From: Sedimenticola sp.
GTDB lineage: Bacteria > Pseudomonadota > Gammaproteobacteria > Chromatiales > Chromatiaceae
DNA: 16,819 nt
Assembly (NCBI GenBank): GCA_030619405.1
Contig: JAUXBK010000031.1
Location: 1-16,819, forward strand
Direction: 5' to 3'
Below, piece by piece: positions 1 to 6,551 of the stretch (its first letter is position 1; every line of letters begins with the position of its first letter). The notes under the pieces are model-generated. The model was not told the origin of the DNA, ran no database searches, and was given only the letters and a program-made list of their open reading frames with translations. The translations under genes were made by a program, and so were the position numbers.

Positions 1-1
1 G

Positions 2-331
2 GTTTGCCCCCTTTGTGGAGGAGAGATGGAAATCATCTCTTTCATCACGGATACGCTTACCGTGCAAGCGATTCTCAACCCTGTTGGTGAGCCGGTAAAA
101 CCTCAGGTAGTTAAATTCAATAGCTTCTCAGCCATCCGTGGCGCGAGCCATGCACGCTGAATAAGCCCCAGCCCATACGTCCTTGTATGGGCGTCCGCCG
201 TGCTGCGTTTGTTCACCGGACAAACGGTCACGGCTCACCCACCGGTTTGGGAGATGCTCGATCAAGAACCAGTTTTGGATACGGCCCAACCCGAACCGGA
301 ATACGACTTCGACCAGACGTTGAACGGGTAA
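2..331 (+). pseudogene. IS91-family transposase, C-terminal remnant (partial, interrupted)
   Basis: One reading frame enters from the left edge and gives a zinc-ribbon-like start (VCPLCGGEMEIISFITD), typical of the last part of IS91-type (Y2) transposases, then an in-frame TGA at 158-160. Past the stop, the same frame resumes a recognisable tail at 239-328 (PVWEMLDQEPVLD, then QPEPEYDFDQTLNG), ending at TAA 329-331. In relatives I recall, the two parts are joined by a short proline-rich linker. Here they are separated by about 37 codons of unrelated sequence holding two inverted repeats. The simplest reading is a dead transposase whose C-terminus took a small insertion. The catalytic part lies outside the window, so whether the rest is intact is unknown. 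Family assignment rests on motif memory only. Confidence 0.6.
171..234. repeat. Two adjacent inverted repeats inside the transposase remnant
   Basis: The first hairpin has a perfect 8-bp stem (gcccatac at 171-178, gtatgggc at 185-192) with a 6-nt loop. The second is a two-part stem: gccgtg (197-202) pairs with cacggc (229-234), and inside it gtttgt (207-212) pairs with acaaac (220-225). They lie in the stretch that separates the two conserved parts of the transposase, so they may be a small palindromic insertion or a hairpin belonging to the element's own end. Confidence 0.6.
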
Positions 332-346
332 ACGTTGAACGGGTAA
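317..346. repeat. 15-bp perfect tandem duplication
   Basis: The unit acgttgaacgggtaa occurs twice head to tail (317-331 and 332-346). The first copy carries the final codons and stop of the transposase remnant, so the second adds a redundant stop. This looks like a replication-slippage product. Confidence 0.9.
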
Positions 347-612
347 CAGAGTCTAACCGCATCCCTAAGCCAGGAATGGGTTTGTGGGGTGTTGGGTTGC
401 CTTGTGCCTGTGATTCGCCAGATTGCCGAAAATCTGCGTTTCTGCCCCTCCATCGCCTTGGAAGACTCGTTTTCCGGCCATTTTACCTGAACCTGTTACA
501 TTCTCCTGTTGCTTCCAGGTTTGCAGAAAACCAGGTAAGGCTCTACTTCATTGAAAAAGGGCGTTGAATTTCCTATCCTTCGTTGAATTTCCTATCCTTT
601 TTTTGAGTGACC
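332..612. other. Non-coding stretch between transposase remnant and lipoprotein gene
   Basis: No gene is recognisable here. An open frame across 187-567 has no recognisable motif and reads through the transposase tail in a different frame, so I treat it as chance. The stretch holds the second copy of the 15-bp duplication and the 19-bp duplication. It probably contains the right end of the IS91-like element and the promoter of the lipoprotein gene, but I cannot place either exactly. Confidence 0.6.
562..599. repeat. 19-bp perfect tandem duplication upstream of the lipoprotein gene
   Basis: The unit cgttgaatttcctatcctt occurs twice head to tail (562-580, 581-599) and is followed by a T-run. 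It ends about 13 bp before the likely ATG of the next gene, so it may lie in that gene's promoter or leader. It begins with the same cgttgaa heptamer as the duplication at 317-346. Confidence 0.9.
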
Positions 613-1146
613 ATGGTGATCGAGATCAGACAGTTCAATATCCCTATCCTGCTGGCGGCCCTGCTGGCAGGGTGCAGCACGGCGACCCGGGTGCCGGGGC
701 CAGGCCACCCATCGGGGGCACCTGTCGATGCCCCAGCCGCAGAGCTACAGCCAGCGGATGACCGGGGCAGGCGTATCCGGGTGCGCGCCTATGACCCATC
801 GACCCGGGTGGCAGTGAGGGCGGAACATGGCCAGGCGGTGAATTCACTGCTGGAGCGCTCCAGGCGGCAGGAGGCAGCGGGGGAACTGGCGGCGGCAGCA
901 GGGACCCTGGAGCGGGCACTCCGGATCGAACCCCGGAACGCCCGGCTCTGGCATCGCCTGGCAGCCCTCCGGTACCGGCAATCCCGCTACGTTATGGCCC
1001 AGGATCTGGCGACCCGGTCCAACAGCCTGGCCGCCGATGACCGGGAACTCAAACGGGTGAACTGGCGCTTGATCGCCGCTGCCCGGCGGGCCCAGGGTGA
1101 CGAAACCGGTGCACGGGAGGCGGAGCGCCGGGTGCGGGAGATATAG
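613..1146 (+). CDS. Lipoprotein with TPR-like helical repeats
   Basis: Predicted 177-residue outer- or inner-membrane lipoprotein. A short basic N-terminus and hydrophobic stretch (PILLAALLAGC) end in a lipobox with Cys21, followed by a Pro/Ala-rich linker to about residue 55. Residues about 75-175 form two or three helix-turn-helix units of tetratricopeptide type (AAGTLERALRIEPRNARLWH is a classic TPR segment), so the domain probably binds a protein partner. I chose ATG 613, with GAG a few bases upstream; GTG 607 would add two residues. The stop lies inside a heptamer repeat array. It leads a co-directional run towards yoaA-tsaB, but the 154-bp gap before the next gene argues against a tight operon. 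The specific function is unknown. Confidence 0.8.
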   Translation: MVIEIRQFNIPILLAALLAGCSTATRVPGPGHPSGAPVDAPAAELQPADDRGRRIRVRAYDPSTRVAVRAEHGQAVNSLLERSRRQEAAGELAAAAGTLERALRIEPRNARLWHRLAALRYRQSRYVMAQDLATRSNSLAADDRELKRVNWRLIAAARRAQGDETGAREAERRVREI

Positions 1147-1186
1147 AAGGCAGAAGACAGAAGACGGAAGGCAGAAGGCAAAAGGC
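1145..1186. repeat. Heptamer tandem array at a stop codon
   Basis: Six degenerate 7-bp units of consensus agaaggc run without spacing: agaaggc, agaagac, agaagac, ggaaggc, agaaggc, aaaaggc, followed by a partial agaattt. The array overlaps the TAG (1144-1146) of the lipoprotein gene. Its first 19 bp match the sequence at the tsaB stop (4452-4470) at 17 positions. Confidence 0.85.
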
Positions 1187-1300
1187 AGAATTTCGCTTAA
1201 CCAACAGCCCGGCTTCAGGAAATTCAGGAAACCATTTAATTCCAACGGTGGGTTTAGGATACAATTCCTGTTCCTCAACCCCCCGGAGTGTATCGCCTGC

Positions 1301-1798
1301 GTGAACGTCTACGCTACAGACAAGCTGATTGAACAGGCACGGCAGCTGGCGGCCGAATACCGGCGTACCATGGGTAAACCCCTGCCTGGCATTGGCAATG
1401 AGATCGCTCTGCACGACGCAATCCGTTTGCTGGCACTGGAGCCGGCGGTTGAAGGTGCGGGTGGCTGCGATGCCACGGACCCGTCACGGGATGGCAAGCG
1501 GGTCCAGGTCAAGAGCCGTACCATCATCGATGAGAGCAAGGCGGGGCAGCGGATCGGCCAGGTCAAGGTGGATCAGCCCTGGGATTCGGTGGTGCTGGTA
1601 CTCATGGATGCAGCGTACGAACCCTATGAGATCTACGAGGCGGAGCGGGATGAGCTGCTGGCCTTCATGAACGAATCCAGCAGCAGCCGTGCCCGTCGCG
1701 GCGCCCTCTCGGTGGCCCGTTTCAAGATCATCGGGCGTCTGGTCTGGACCCGCGAAGAGGGTATCGAGCCGGATGTTTGGAGTAACCAGAGCGGCTGA
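1301..1798 (+). CDS. Uncharacterised protein with a PD-(D/E)xK-like motif
   Basis: The predicted protein has 165 residues. I chose GTG 1301 because protein-like sequence begins there (VNVYATDKLIEQA); the open frame extends left to 1097, but that part is low-complexity and overlaps the lipoprotein gene. It has an N-terminal helical part (1-45), then G-C-D57-A-T and, after a short loop, Q69-V-K71, with Glu34 upstream. Spaced acidic residues followed by (E/Q)xK on a strand are what the PD-(D/E)xK nuclease fold shows, and the later strands (SVVLVLMD, PYEIYEAER) would fit that fold. It resembles a small conserved family of unknown function, perhaps the one catalogued as DUF6998, but I am not certain. 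No methylase or other restriction partner is adjacent. The gene ends 20 bp before yoaA and may be cotranscribed with it. Confidence 0.7.
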   Translation: MNVYATDKLIEQARQLAAEYRRTMGKPLPGIGNEIALHDAIRLLALEPAVEGAGGCDATDPSRDGKRVQVKSRTIIDESKAGQRIGQVKVDQPWDSVVLVLMDAAYEPYEIYEAERDELLAFMNESSSSRARRGALSVARFKIIGRLVWTREEGIEPDVWSNQSG

Positions 1799-1818
1799 TT
1801 ACCACCCCATAATTATAG

Positions 1819-3765
1819 ATGAGAGAGATTTCCGAGATACTCGGCCCGGATGGCCTGCTCTCCCGCTGTGTGGAAGGGTTCTCCTACCGCAGCCAGCAGC
1901 AGGAGATGGCGCAGCGGGTGGCGGATACCCTGGTGCAGGGGGGTGTGCTGATCACCGAGGCGGGTACCGGAACCGGCAAGACCTTTGCCTACCTGGTGCC
2001 GGCGCTGCTGTCGGGACGCAAGGTAATCATCTCCACCGGCACTAAAAACCTGCAGGATCAGCTGTATCACCGCGATCTGCCCCTGGTGAGAGATGCCCTG
2101 GCCCTGCCCACCAGTCTGGCCCTGCTGAAGGGGCGCTCAAACTACCTCTGTATCCACCGCATGGAAAACGCCTTGCTGGAGGGGCGGCTGGGGAGCCGGG
2201 AGATGGTGGATCAGTTGATGCAGGTGCAGCGCTGGTCTGGAACCACAGGCTCGGGCGACGTGGCCGAGCTGACGACGATACCCGAGAATGCCCGCATCTG
2301 GCCCTTGATCACCTCCACCACCGAGAACTGCCTGGGGCAGGAGTGCCCGGCCTACAGCAAGTGTCATCTGGCAGAGGCCCGCCGCCGGGCCCAGGAGGCG
2401 GACCTTGTAGTGATCAACCACCACCTGCTGTGCGCCGACTTCTCGCTCAGAGAGGAGGGGTTCGGGGAGCTGCTGCCGGCGGTGGACTGCTTCATCGTCG
2501 ACGAGGCACATCAGCTGCCGGAGGTGGCCAGCAACTTTTTCGGCAGCACCGTGAGTGGCCGTCAGCTGCTGGAGCTGACACGTGACACCGAGATGGAGTA
2601 TCTGAAGGAGGCAGGGGATTTTAAAGAGGTACCCGAACAGGCAAACCATCTGGTTAAGGCGGTGCGGGATTTGAGGCTGGTGTTCGGGGTGGAGATCCGG
2701 CGTGGCCCCTGGCAGGAGGTGAGTGGTGACCCACGCATCGTCTCCGCCCTGAAGAAGATGGCTGATGAGCTGAATAGCCTGGGCGTGCAGCTCGATCGGG
2801 TGCAGGGGCGGGGCAAGGGGCTGGACAGCTGCCTGGCCCGCTGCCGGCAGATAGCCGTGGAACTGGGGTTACTGCTGCAGGATGAGGTCGCGGGGGGGGG
2901 TGAGGCAAGTCGGGAGATCCGCTGGTTCGAGACTCAGCGTCAGAGTTTCCGGTTGAATCGCACCCCGCTGGAGATCTCCGAGCTGTTCCGGACCCGGATG
3001 GCGCGTTACAAGGGCAGCTGGATCTTCACCTCTGCCACCCTGGCGGTGGGGGAGAGTTTCGATCACTTCCAGACACAGCTGGGACTGGGGGAGGCGGAGA
3101 CGGCGCGCTGGGAGAGCCCCTTCGACTACCCCCGTCAGGCGCTCTGGTACGTACCCCGGGGGATGCCGGCACCCGGTTCGCCGGACTACACGGCGGCGGT
3201 GCTGGAGGTGGCGGTGCCGGTACTGGAGGCGAGCCGGGGGCGGGCCTTCCTGCTATTCACCAGTCACCGCGCCCTGCGCTTGGCGGCGGAACTGCTGGAG
3301 GGACGGATCGACTACCCGATGCTGGTGCAGGGTAGTGCCCCCAAGGGTGAGTTGCTGGAGCGGTTCCGGCAGCTGGGAAATGCCGTGCTGCTCGCCACCG
3401 CCAGCTTCTGGGAGGGGGTGGACGTACGCGGCGAGGCCCTCTCCTGCGTCATCATCGACAAGCTCCCGTTCGCCTCTCCCGGGGATCCGGTGCTGCAGGC
3501 CCGTATCGATGCCCTGAGAAAGCGGGGGGGTAACCCGTTCATGGAGTTCCAGGTGCCCCAGGCCGCCATCGCCCTGAAGCAGGGGGCGGGTCGCCTGATC
3601 CGGGATGAGACCGATCGCGGGGTGCTGGTGATGTGCGATCCCCGGCTGCTGAAGCGGGGTTACGGGCACCTGTTCCTCGCCAGCATGCCGCCGATGGCGC
3701 ACACCCGGGAACTGGCGGACGTCCAGCGATTTTTTGCCGTTGAACCGGATATGATAGCCGGATGA
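1819..3765 (+). CDS. yoaA: ATP-dependent iron-sulfur DNA helicase YoaA (DinG/XPD family)
   Basis: Superfamily 2 helicase of 648 residues, close to E. coli YoaA (636), which helps repair stalled replication forks. Walker A is at 46-55 (TEAGTGTGKT), the Fe-S cysteines are Cys111, Cys171, Cys176 and Cys182, the DEAH box is at 228-231, TSATL at 404-408, and motif VI QGAGRLIR at 588-595. All four cluster cysteines are present, so the enzyme should be active. Its length and lack of extra domains favour YoaA over the longer DinG, and the adjacent tsaB matches the E. coli yoaA-tsaB order. Its stop overlaps the tsaB start by 4 bp, implying translational coupling. A run of nine G at 2892-2900 (residues about 358-361) is an unusual slippage-prone spot in the coding sequence. 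Confidence 0.93.
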   Translation: MREISEILGPDGLLSRCVEGFSYRSQQQEMAQRVADTLVQGGVLITEAGTGTGKTFAYLVPALLSGRKVIISTGTKNLQDQLYHRDLPLVRDALALPTSLALLKGRSNYLCIHRMENALLEGRLGSREMVDQLMQVQRWSGTTGSGDVAELTTIPENARIWPLITSTTENCLGQECPAYSKCHLAEARRRAQEADLVVINHHLLCADFSLREEGFGELLPAVDCFIVDEAHQLPEVASNFFGSTVSGRQLLELTRDTEMEYLKEAGDFKEVPEQANHLVKAVRDLRLVFGVEIRRGPWQEVSGDPRIVSALKKMADELNSLGVQLDRVQGRGKGLDSCLARCRQIAVELGLLLQDEVAGGGEASREIRWFETQRQSFRLNRTPLEISELFRTRMARYKGSWIFTSATLAVGESFDHFQTQLGLGEAETARWESPFDYPRQALWYVPRGMPAPGSPDYTAAVLEVAVPVLEASRGRAFLLFTSHRALRLAAELLEGRIDYPMLVQGSAPKGELLERFRQLGNAVLLATASFWEGVDVRGEALSCVIIDKLPFASPGDPVLQARIDALRKRGGNPFMEFQVPQAAIALKQGAGRLIRDETDRGVLVMCDPRLLKRGYGHLFLASMPPMAHTRELADVQRFFAVEPDMIAG

Positions 3766-4454
3766 AGCTGCTTGCTATCGAAACCGCCGCCGAGGCCTGT
3801 TCCGCCGCATTGCTGATCGACGACGATATCCAGGTCCGGTTTCAGGTGGAGCCGCGCCGGCAGAGTGAACTGATCCTGCCAATGATGGAAGAGCTGTTGT
3901 CGGAGGCGGGATACACCCTCGGGCAGCTGGATGCCCTGGCCTTTGGTCGTGGTCCCGGCTCCTTTACCGGGGTGCGCATCGCTGCCGGCGTGATCCAGGG
4001 CACCGCCTTTGGCGCCGATCTGCCGGTGGTGCCGGTCTCCACCCTGGCCGCGCTGGCTCAGCGCGCCTTTCGGGAACAGGACCACAGAGCGATCCTGAGC
4101 GCCTTCGACGCGCGCATGAACGAGGTCTACTGGGGTGGGTTCAGGGTGAACGACCGAGGGCTGGTGACGCCGATTTTCGATGAGCAGGTGGCGGCGCCCG
4201 AAGCGGTAAACCGGCCCGGGGGAGATGGCTGGTACGGGGTGGGTTCCGGGTGGGGTGCCTACGCGGAGCAACTCTCTGCCCGTGTCAGCCTTGGACTGCC
4301 AGGCTACAACCCGGAACTCCTTTGCAGCGCCCACGACGTGGCGCTGCTGGCCGCAGCCGGCTACCAGGCCGGCGAGGCGGTAGCCGCCGAGCAGGCGCTG
4401 CCGGTCTACCTCCGGGACCAGGTGGCGAAGAAGCCGCGGGAGGTCAGAACGTAG
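3762..4454 (+). CDS. tsaB: tRNA threonylcarbamoyladenosine biosynthesis protein TsaB
   Basis: TsaB is the inactive-paralogue partner of TsaD. With TsaD and TsaE it forms the cytoplasmic complex that transfers threonylcarbamoyl to A37 of ANN-decoding tRNAs. The protein is 230 residues (E. coli 231). It has the ASKHA-fold start LAIETA (4-9), the family signature GRGPGSFTGVR (62-72) and the conserved DARMNEVYW (116-124). The start ATG overlaps the yoaA stop as ATGA. The C-terminal end runs into a repeat: the TAG stop is followed by a sequence almost the same as that after the lipoprotein gene, and then by a MITE-like element. Nothing appears truncated. Confidence 0.95.
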   Translation: MKLLAIETAAEACSAALLIDDDIQVRFQVEPRRQSELILPMMEELLSEAGYTLGQLDALAFGRGPGSFTGVRIAAGVIQGTAFGADLPVVPVSTLAALAQRAFREQDHRAILSAFDARMNEVYWGGFRVNDRGLVTPIFDEQVAAPEAVNRPGGDGWYGVGSGWGAYAEQLSARVSLGLPGYNPELLCSAHDVALLAAAGYQAGEAVAAEQALPVYLRDQVAKKPREVRT

Positions 4455-4470
4455 GAGGCAGACGACAGAA
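4452..4470. repeat. Copy of the heptamer repeat at the tsaB stop codon
   Basis: The sequence taggaggcagacgacagaa starts at the tsaB stop and matches 17 of 19 bases of the sequence that starts at the lipoprotein stop (1144-1162). Both copies sit in the same position relative to a TAG stop. Confidence 0.7.
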
Positions 4471-4482
4471 TGGAAGTTCGAA

Positions 4483-4623
4483 GTAACCGTTCACGCCCCC
4501 TGCCGTTTTGAACCCCTCACCCTAACCCTCGGCTTTGGCATCCTGCGTCGCTCTATCTCCTGCATCCATAGAGTCGTCTCCCTGAGGGAGAGGGGATTTG
4601 AGGAGGGGGGACTGAACGGTTAC
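4483..4623. mobile_element. MITE-like 141-bp element with 11-bp terminal inverted repeats
   Basis: Perfect 11-bp inverted repeats bound the element: gtaaccgttca at 4483-4493 and tgaacggttac at 4613-4623. Immediately outside them lies an 8-bp direct repeat matching at 7 positions (agttcgaa at 4475-4482, agttcaaa at 4624-4631), as expected of a target-site duplication. Inside are a ctctat/atagag hairpin (4551-4573), the stem tctccc/gggaga (4577-4591) and a CCCTCACCCTAACCCT-type motif common in proteobacterial intergenic repeats. There is no coding capacity. It separates tsaB from the 3' end of the sucrose operon and could act as a bidirectional terminator. Confidence 0.65.
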
Positions 4624-4664
4624 AGTTCAAATCTACTGCCCGGGATTGCGAGAGTACCTCCCAT

Positions 4665-4787
4665 CTATCCATCTGTATGACGCTTGAGTAACAATTCGCC
4701 AGGGACACGCAGATCGCTGCGGCGGATCTCGGGTTTCAGCCGGTCGAGGATCTCGTTCAGCAGAGAGTGAGATACTTGTTCATACAT
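4665..4787 (-). pseudogene. Truncated start of a fourth sucrose-operon gene, probably amylosucrase
   Basis: A 40-codon frame starts with ATG at 4787, overlapping the stop of the sugar-kinase gene by 8 bp, the same coupling style as the three genes upstream. Its first 28 or so residues (MYEQVSHSLLNEILDRLKPE, then IRRSDLRV) look like a genuine helical N-terminus and recall the start of amylosucrase-type GH13 enzymes. The remaining 12 residues do not look conserved and the frame stops at 4665-4667, next to the MITE-like element. In the published sucrose cluster of Methylomicrobium alcaliphilum the order is sps-spp-fruK-ams, which is the position this stump occupies. I infer a deletion of most of ams. 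The identity rests on position and a weak sequence resemblance; an independent small protein is possible. Confidence 0.45.
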
Positions 4788-5685
4788 GATGGTCCGCCGA
4801 CTGGTCCAGCTGCCACTCTCTTATCAATGACTGATAGAACCCGGGGTCGTTTATAGTTGCTCCCCGCTGCCCGACCAGCAGGGCGCCAAATTGCTGCGCC
4901 CGCTCGATGATCAATGGTTGCGGCCACTCTCTGAGCAGACCGACGATGCAGACCGAGGCGAAAGCATCACCTGCCCCTACGGTATCTACCACCGTTGTCT
5001 CTGTTGGGGGTCTCGTTTCGAGGAGGGTTCCCGCATGGTCCAGAGAAAAGGCGCCCTTTGCACCCAGGGTTACGATGAGCCAGATCAGGTCGTGGCGCTC
5101 TATCAGGGTCACGGCTTTTTGTTCCAGGCTGCCGGGCTCCTCCACCAGGGTTTCCAATTCGACATCATTGACCTTTACCCATCGGCTCTGATCGAGCAGG
5201 TTTATTATCTGTTCTTTGGTCCACCAGGGGGATCTCAGATTGACATCCATGAATACGGGTGCCTGATATCGCTGCAACACTCTGCTGAGCGCAGCGGCCG
5301 ACTCCGGTTGTCTCAGGGCCAGGCTGCCGTGGTAGATGAGTGAGGGCGCCAGCGGGGGAATGGCACCTGCGTCGATGTGATCGTAAGCCCTGTCCGCGAG
5401 GATATCGAAGCTGGGCTGCCCAGCCTGGAGAGTGACTTTTACCTCACCACTGGGGCAGACCGAGTCGAGTTGCAGCCCCGCGGTGTTCATTCCCCAATGC
5501 AGTATGGTGTCCCGGATCTCTCTCCCCATCGGGTCATTTCCCACCCGGCTGATCAACAGAGGGTCGAGGCCGAACGCCTGAAGGTGCCAGGCGACATTGA
5601 AGGGGGCGCCGCCGAGCACCCGCCGGCCGTCTTCAAAACAGTCGAACAGTACTTCGCCGAAGATCACGGGAGCGTCGTTCATCAT
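4780..5685 (-). CDS. PfkB-family sugar kinase, probable fructokinase
   Basis: Ribokinase/PfkB-fold kinase of 301 residues, expected to phosphorylate fructose at C6 with ATP in the cytoplasm. It shows the N-terminal family pattern (GEVLFD at 10-15, GGAPFNVAWHLQAFG at 25-39) and the C-terminal signature DTVGAGDAF at 234-242 with catalytic base Asp240. Substrate assignment is from context: it follows sucrose-phosphate synthase and phosphatase with 4-bp overlap, as fruK does in methanotroph sucrose clusters, where it recycles fructose released from sucrose. I left the symbol blank because fruK in E. coli denotes a different enzyme (1-phosphofructokinase). The C-terminal tail (DQSADHHV) runs into the start of the ams-like stump. 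Confidence 0.85.
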   Translation of the reverse strand: MMNDAPVIFGEVLFDCFEDGRRVLGGAPFNVAWHLQAFGLDPLLISRVGNDPMGREIRDTILHWGMNTAGLQLDSVCPSGEVKVTLQAGQPSFDILADRAYDHIDAGAIPPLAPSLIYHGSLALRQPESAAALSRVLQRYQAPVFMDVNLRSPWWTKEQIINLLDQSRWVKVNDVELETLVEEPGSLEQKAVTLIERHDLIWLIVTLGAKGAFSLDHAGTLLETRPPTETTVVDTVGAGDAFASVCIVGLLREWPQPLIIERAQQFGALLVGQRGATINDPGFYQSLIREWQLDQSADHHV

Positions 5686-6551
5686 TTGCTCAGCCTTTCG
5701 CTGACTGTATCGGCAATCGATCCGGCCAGTTCAGGGTGATAGTGCGCCACACCCTCCAGGATGCCTGCACTGTAGTTGCCATTCATGCCCAGAAAACCTC
5801 CCCGGGCCAGGTAGAGTGCCTCGGCATTACCGGCCGTCTCTGCCGCGGCTGATGCCTCCGCCGCCACCGAGGGCATGGCGTTGGCGACCAGCACCGAGGG
5901 GATCGGGCTGGCGAGGACTGGTAGATCGTTTCCGCTGTCCCCGGCGAACAGGGTATCCGCCGGGGAAACAGCGAGGGAGGCCTGCAGGAACGCTATCGCA
6001 TGCAGCTTGGTCGCTCTTTTTGGCAATACGTCGAGCAGCCCGATGCCGGCGGGTTCATCCACGCTCCAGACCAGGCTGGCATCGATACCCTGCTGGCGCA
6101 GCCGGCTGGTCAGATCGTGATCGAGAGCGCGTTGATCCACTTCCAGAGGGACATAGTAACTCAGTTTGAACCGCTTCTGTCTGGCCGGCTCCTGCAGCTG
6201 CAGCGCCTCCGTATCACTGAGCAGTTCGTTCAGTTGCAGATGACTGTAGCCGCTCCAGTCGGGTTCGATCTCCTCCTGCCAGCGTGGCCACGGCTCCCAG
6301 TCGCGGTTTCGGAGATCGTAGATGGTGGTGCCCACGTCACCGATCACGAAGTCGGGACGGGGCAGCCGGTACTGGTCGATGGCATCTTCGACCAGGCCAC
6401 GGTCGCGTCCGCTGACGTAGACCAAGGTGACTTCCGACTGCGCTGCGAAAGCATCGAATCGCTGGCGCGCCATGGGCGACTCGGGTTGCCGACCGTTCGG
6501 CAACAGTGTTCGATCCAGATCGGTGCAGAGCAGCAGGTGGGGGGTCTTCAA
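5682..6551 (-). CDS. spp: Sucrose-6-phosphate phosphatase (HAD superfamily)
   Basis: Cytoplasmic Mg-dependent phosphatase of 289 residues that would hydrolyse sucrose-6-phosphate to sucrose. Every HAD motif is intact: motif I DLDRTLL with nucleophile Asp11 and acid/base Asp13, motif II Ser47 (YVSGRDRG), a motif III lysine (Lys178 or Lys182) and motif IV GDSGND at 204-209. The middle segment (about 80-165) is the cap domain that sets sugar specificity. It overlaps both the synthase upstream and the kinase downstream by 4 bp (ATGA), so the three are translationally coupled. Its intact catalytic residues contrast with the altered motif in the HAD domain fused to the synthase, which suggests this enzyme does the dephosphorylation. 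Confidence 0.9.
   Translation of the reverse strand: MKTPHLLLCTDLDRTLLPNGRQPESPMARQRFDAFAAQSEVTLVYVSGRDRGLVEDAIDQYRLPRPDFVIGDVGTTIYDLRNRDWEPWPRWQEEIEPDWSGYSHLQLNELLSDTEALQLQEPARQKRFKLSYYVPLEVDQRALDHDLTSRLRQQGIDASLVWSVDEPAGIGLLDVLPKRATKLHAIAFLQASLAVSPADTLFAGDSGNDLPVLASPIPSVLVANAMPSVAAEASAAAETAGNAEALYLARGGFLGMNGNYSAGILEGVAHYHPELAGSIADTVSERLSK

Noticed and set aside
187..567. Open frame of 126 codons after the transposase tail
   Set aside because: No recognisable motif, different frame from the transposase tail it overlaps, and it depends on the 15-bp duplication.
1097..1300. N-terminal extension of the nuclease-like protein
   Set aside because: It is in frame, but overlaps the lipoprotein gene, translates the heptamer repeats and is basic low-complexity sequence.
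4577..4591. Intrinsic terminator of tsaB
   Set aside because: The stem is only 6 bp, lies inside the MITE-like element and is not followed by a T-run, so I treat it as part of that element.
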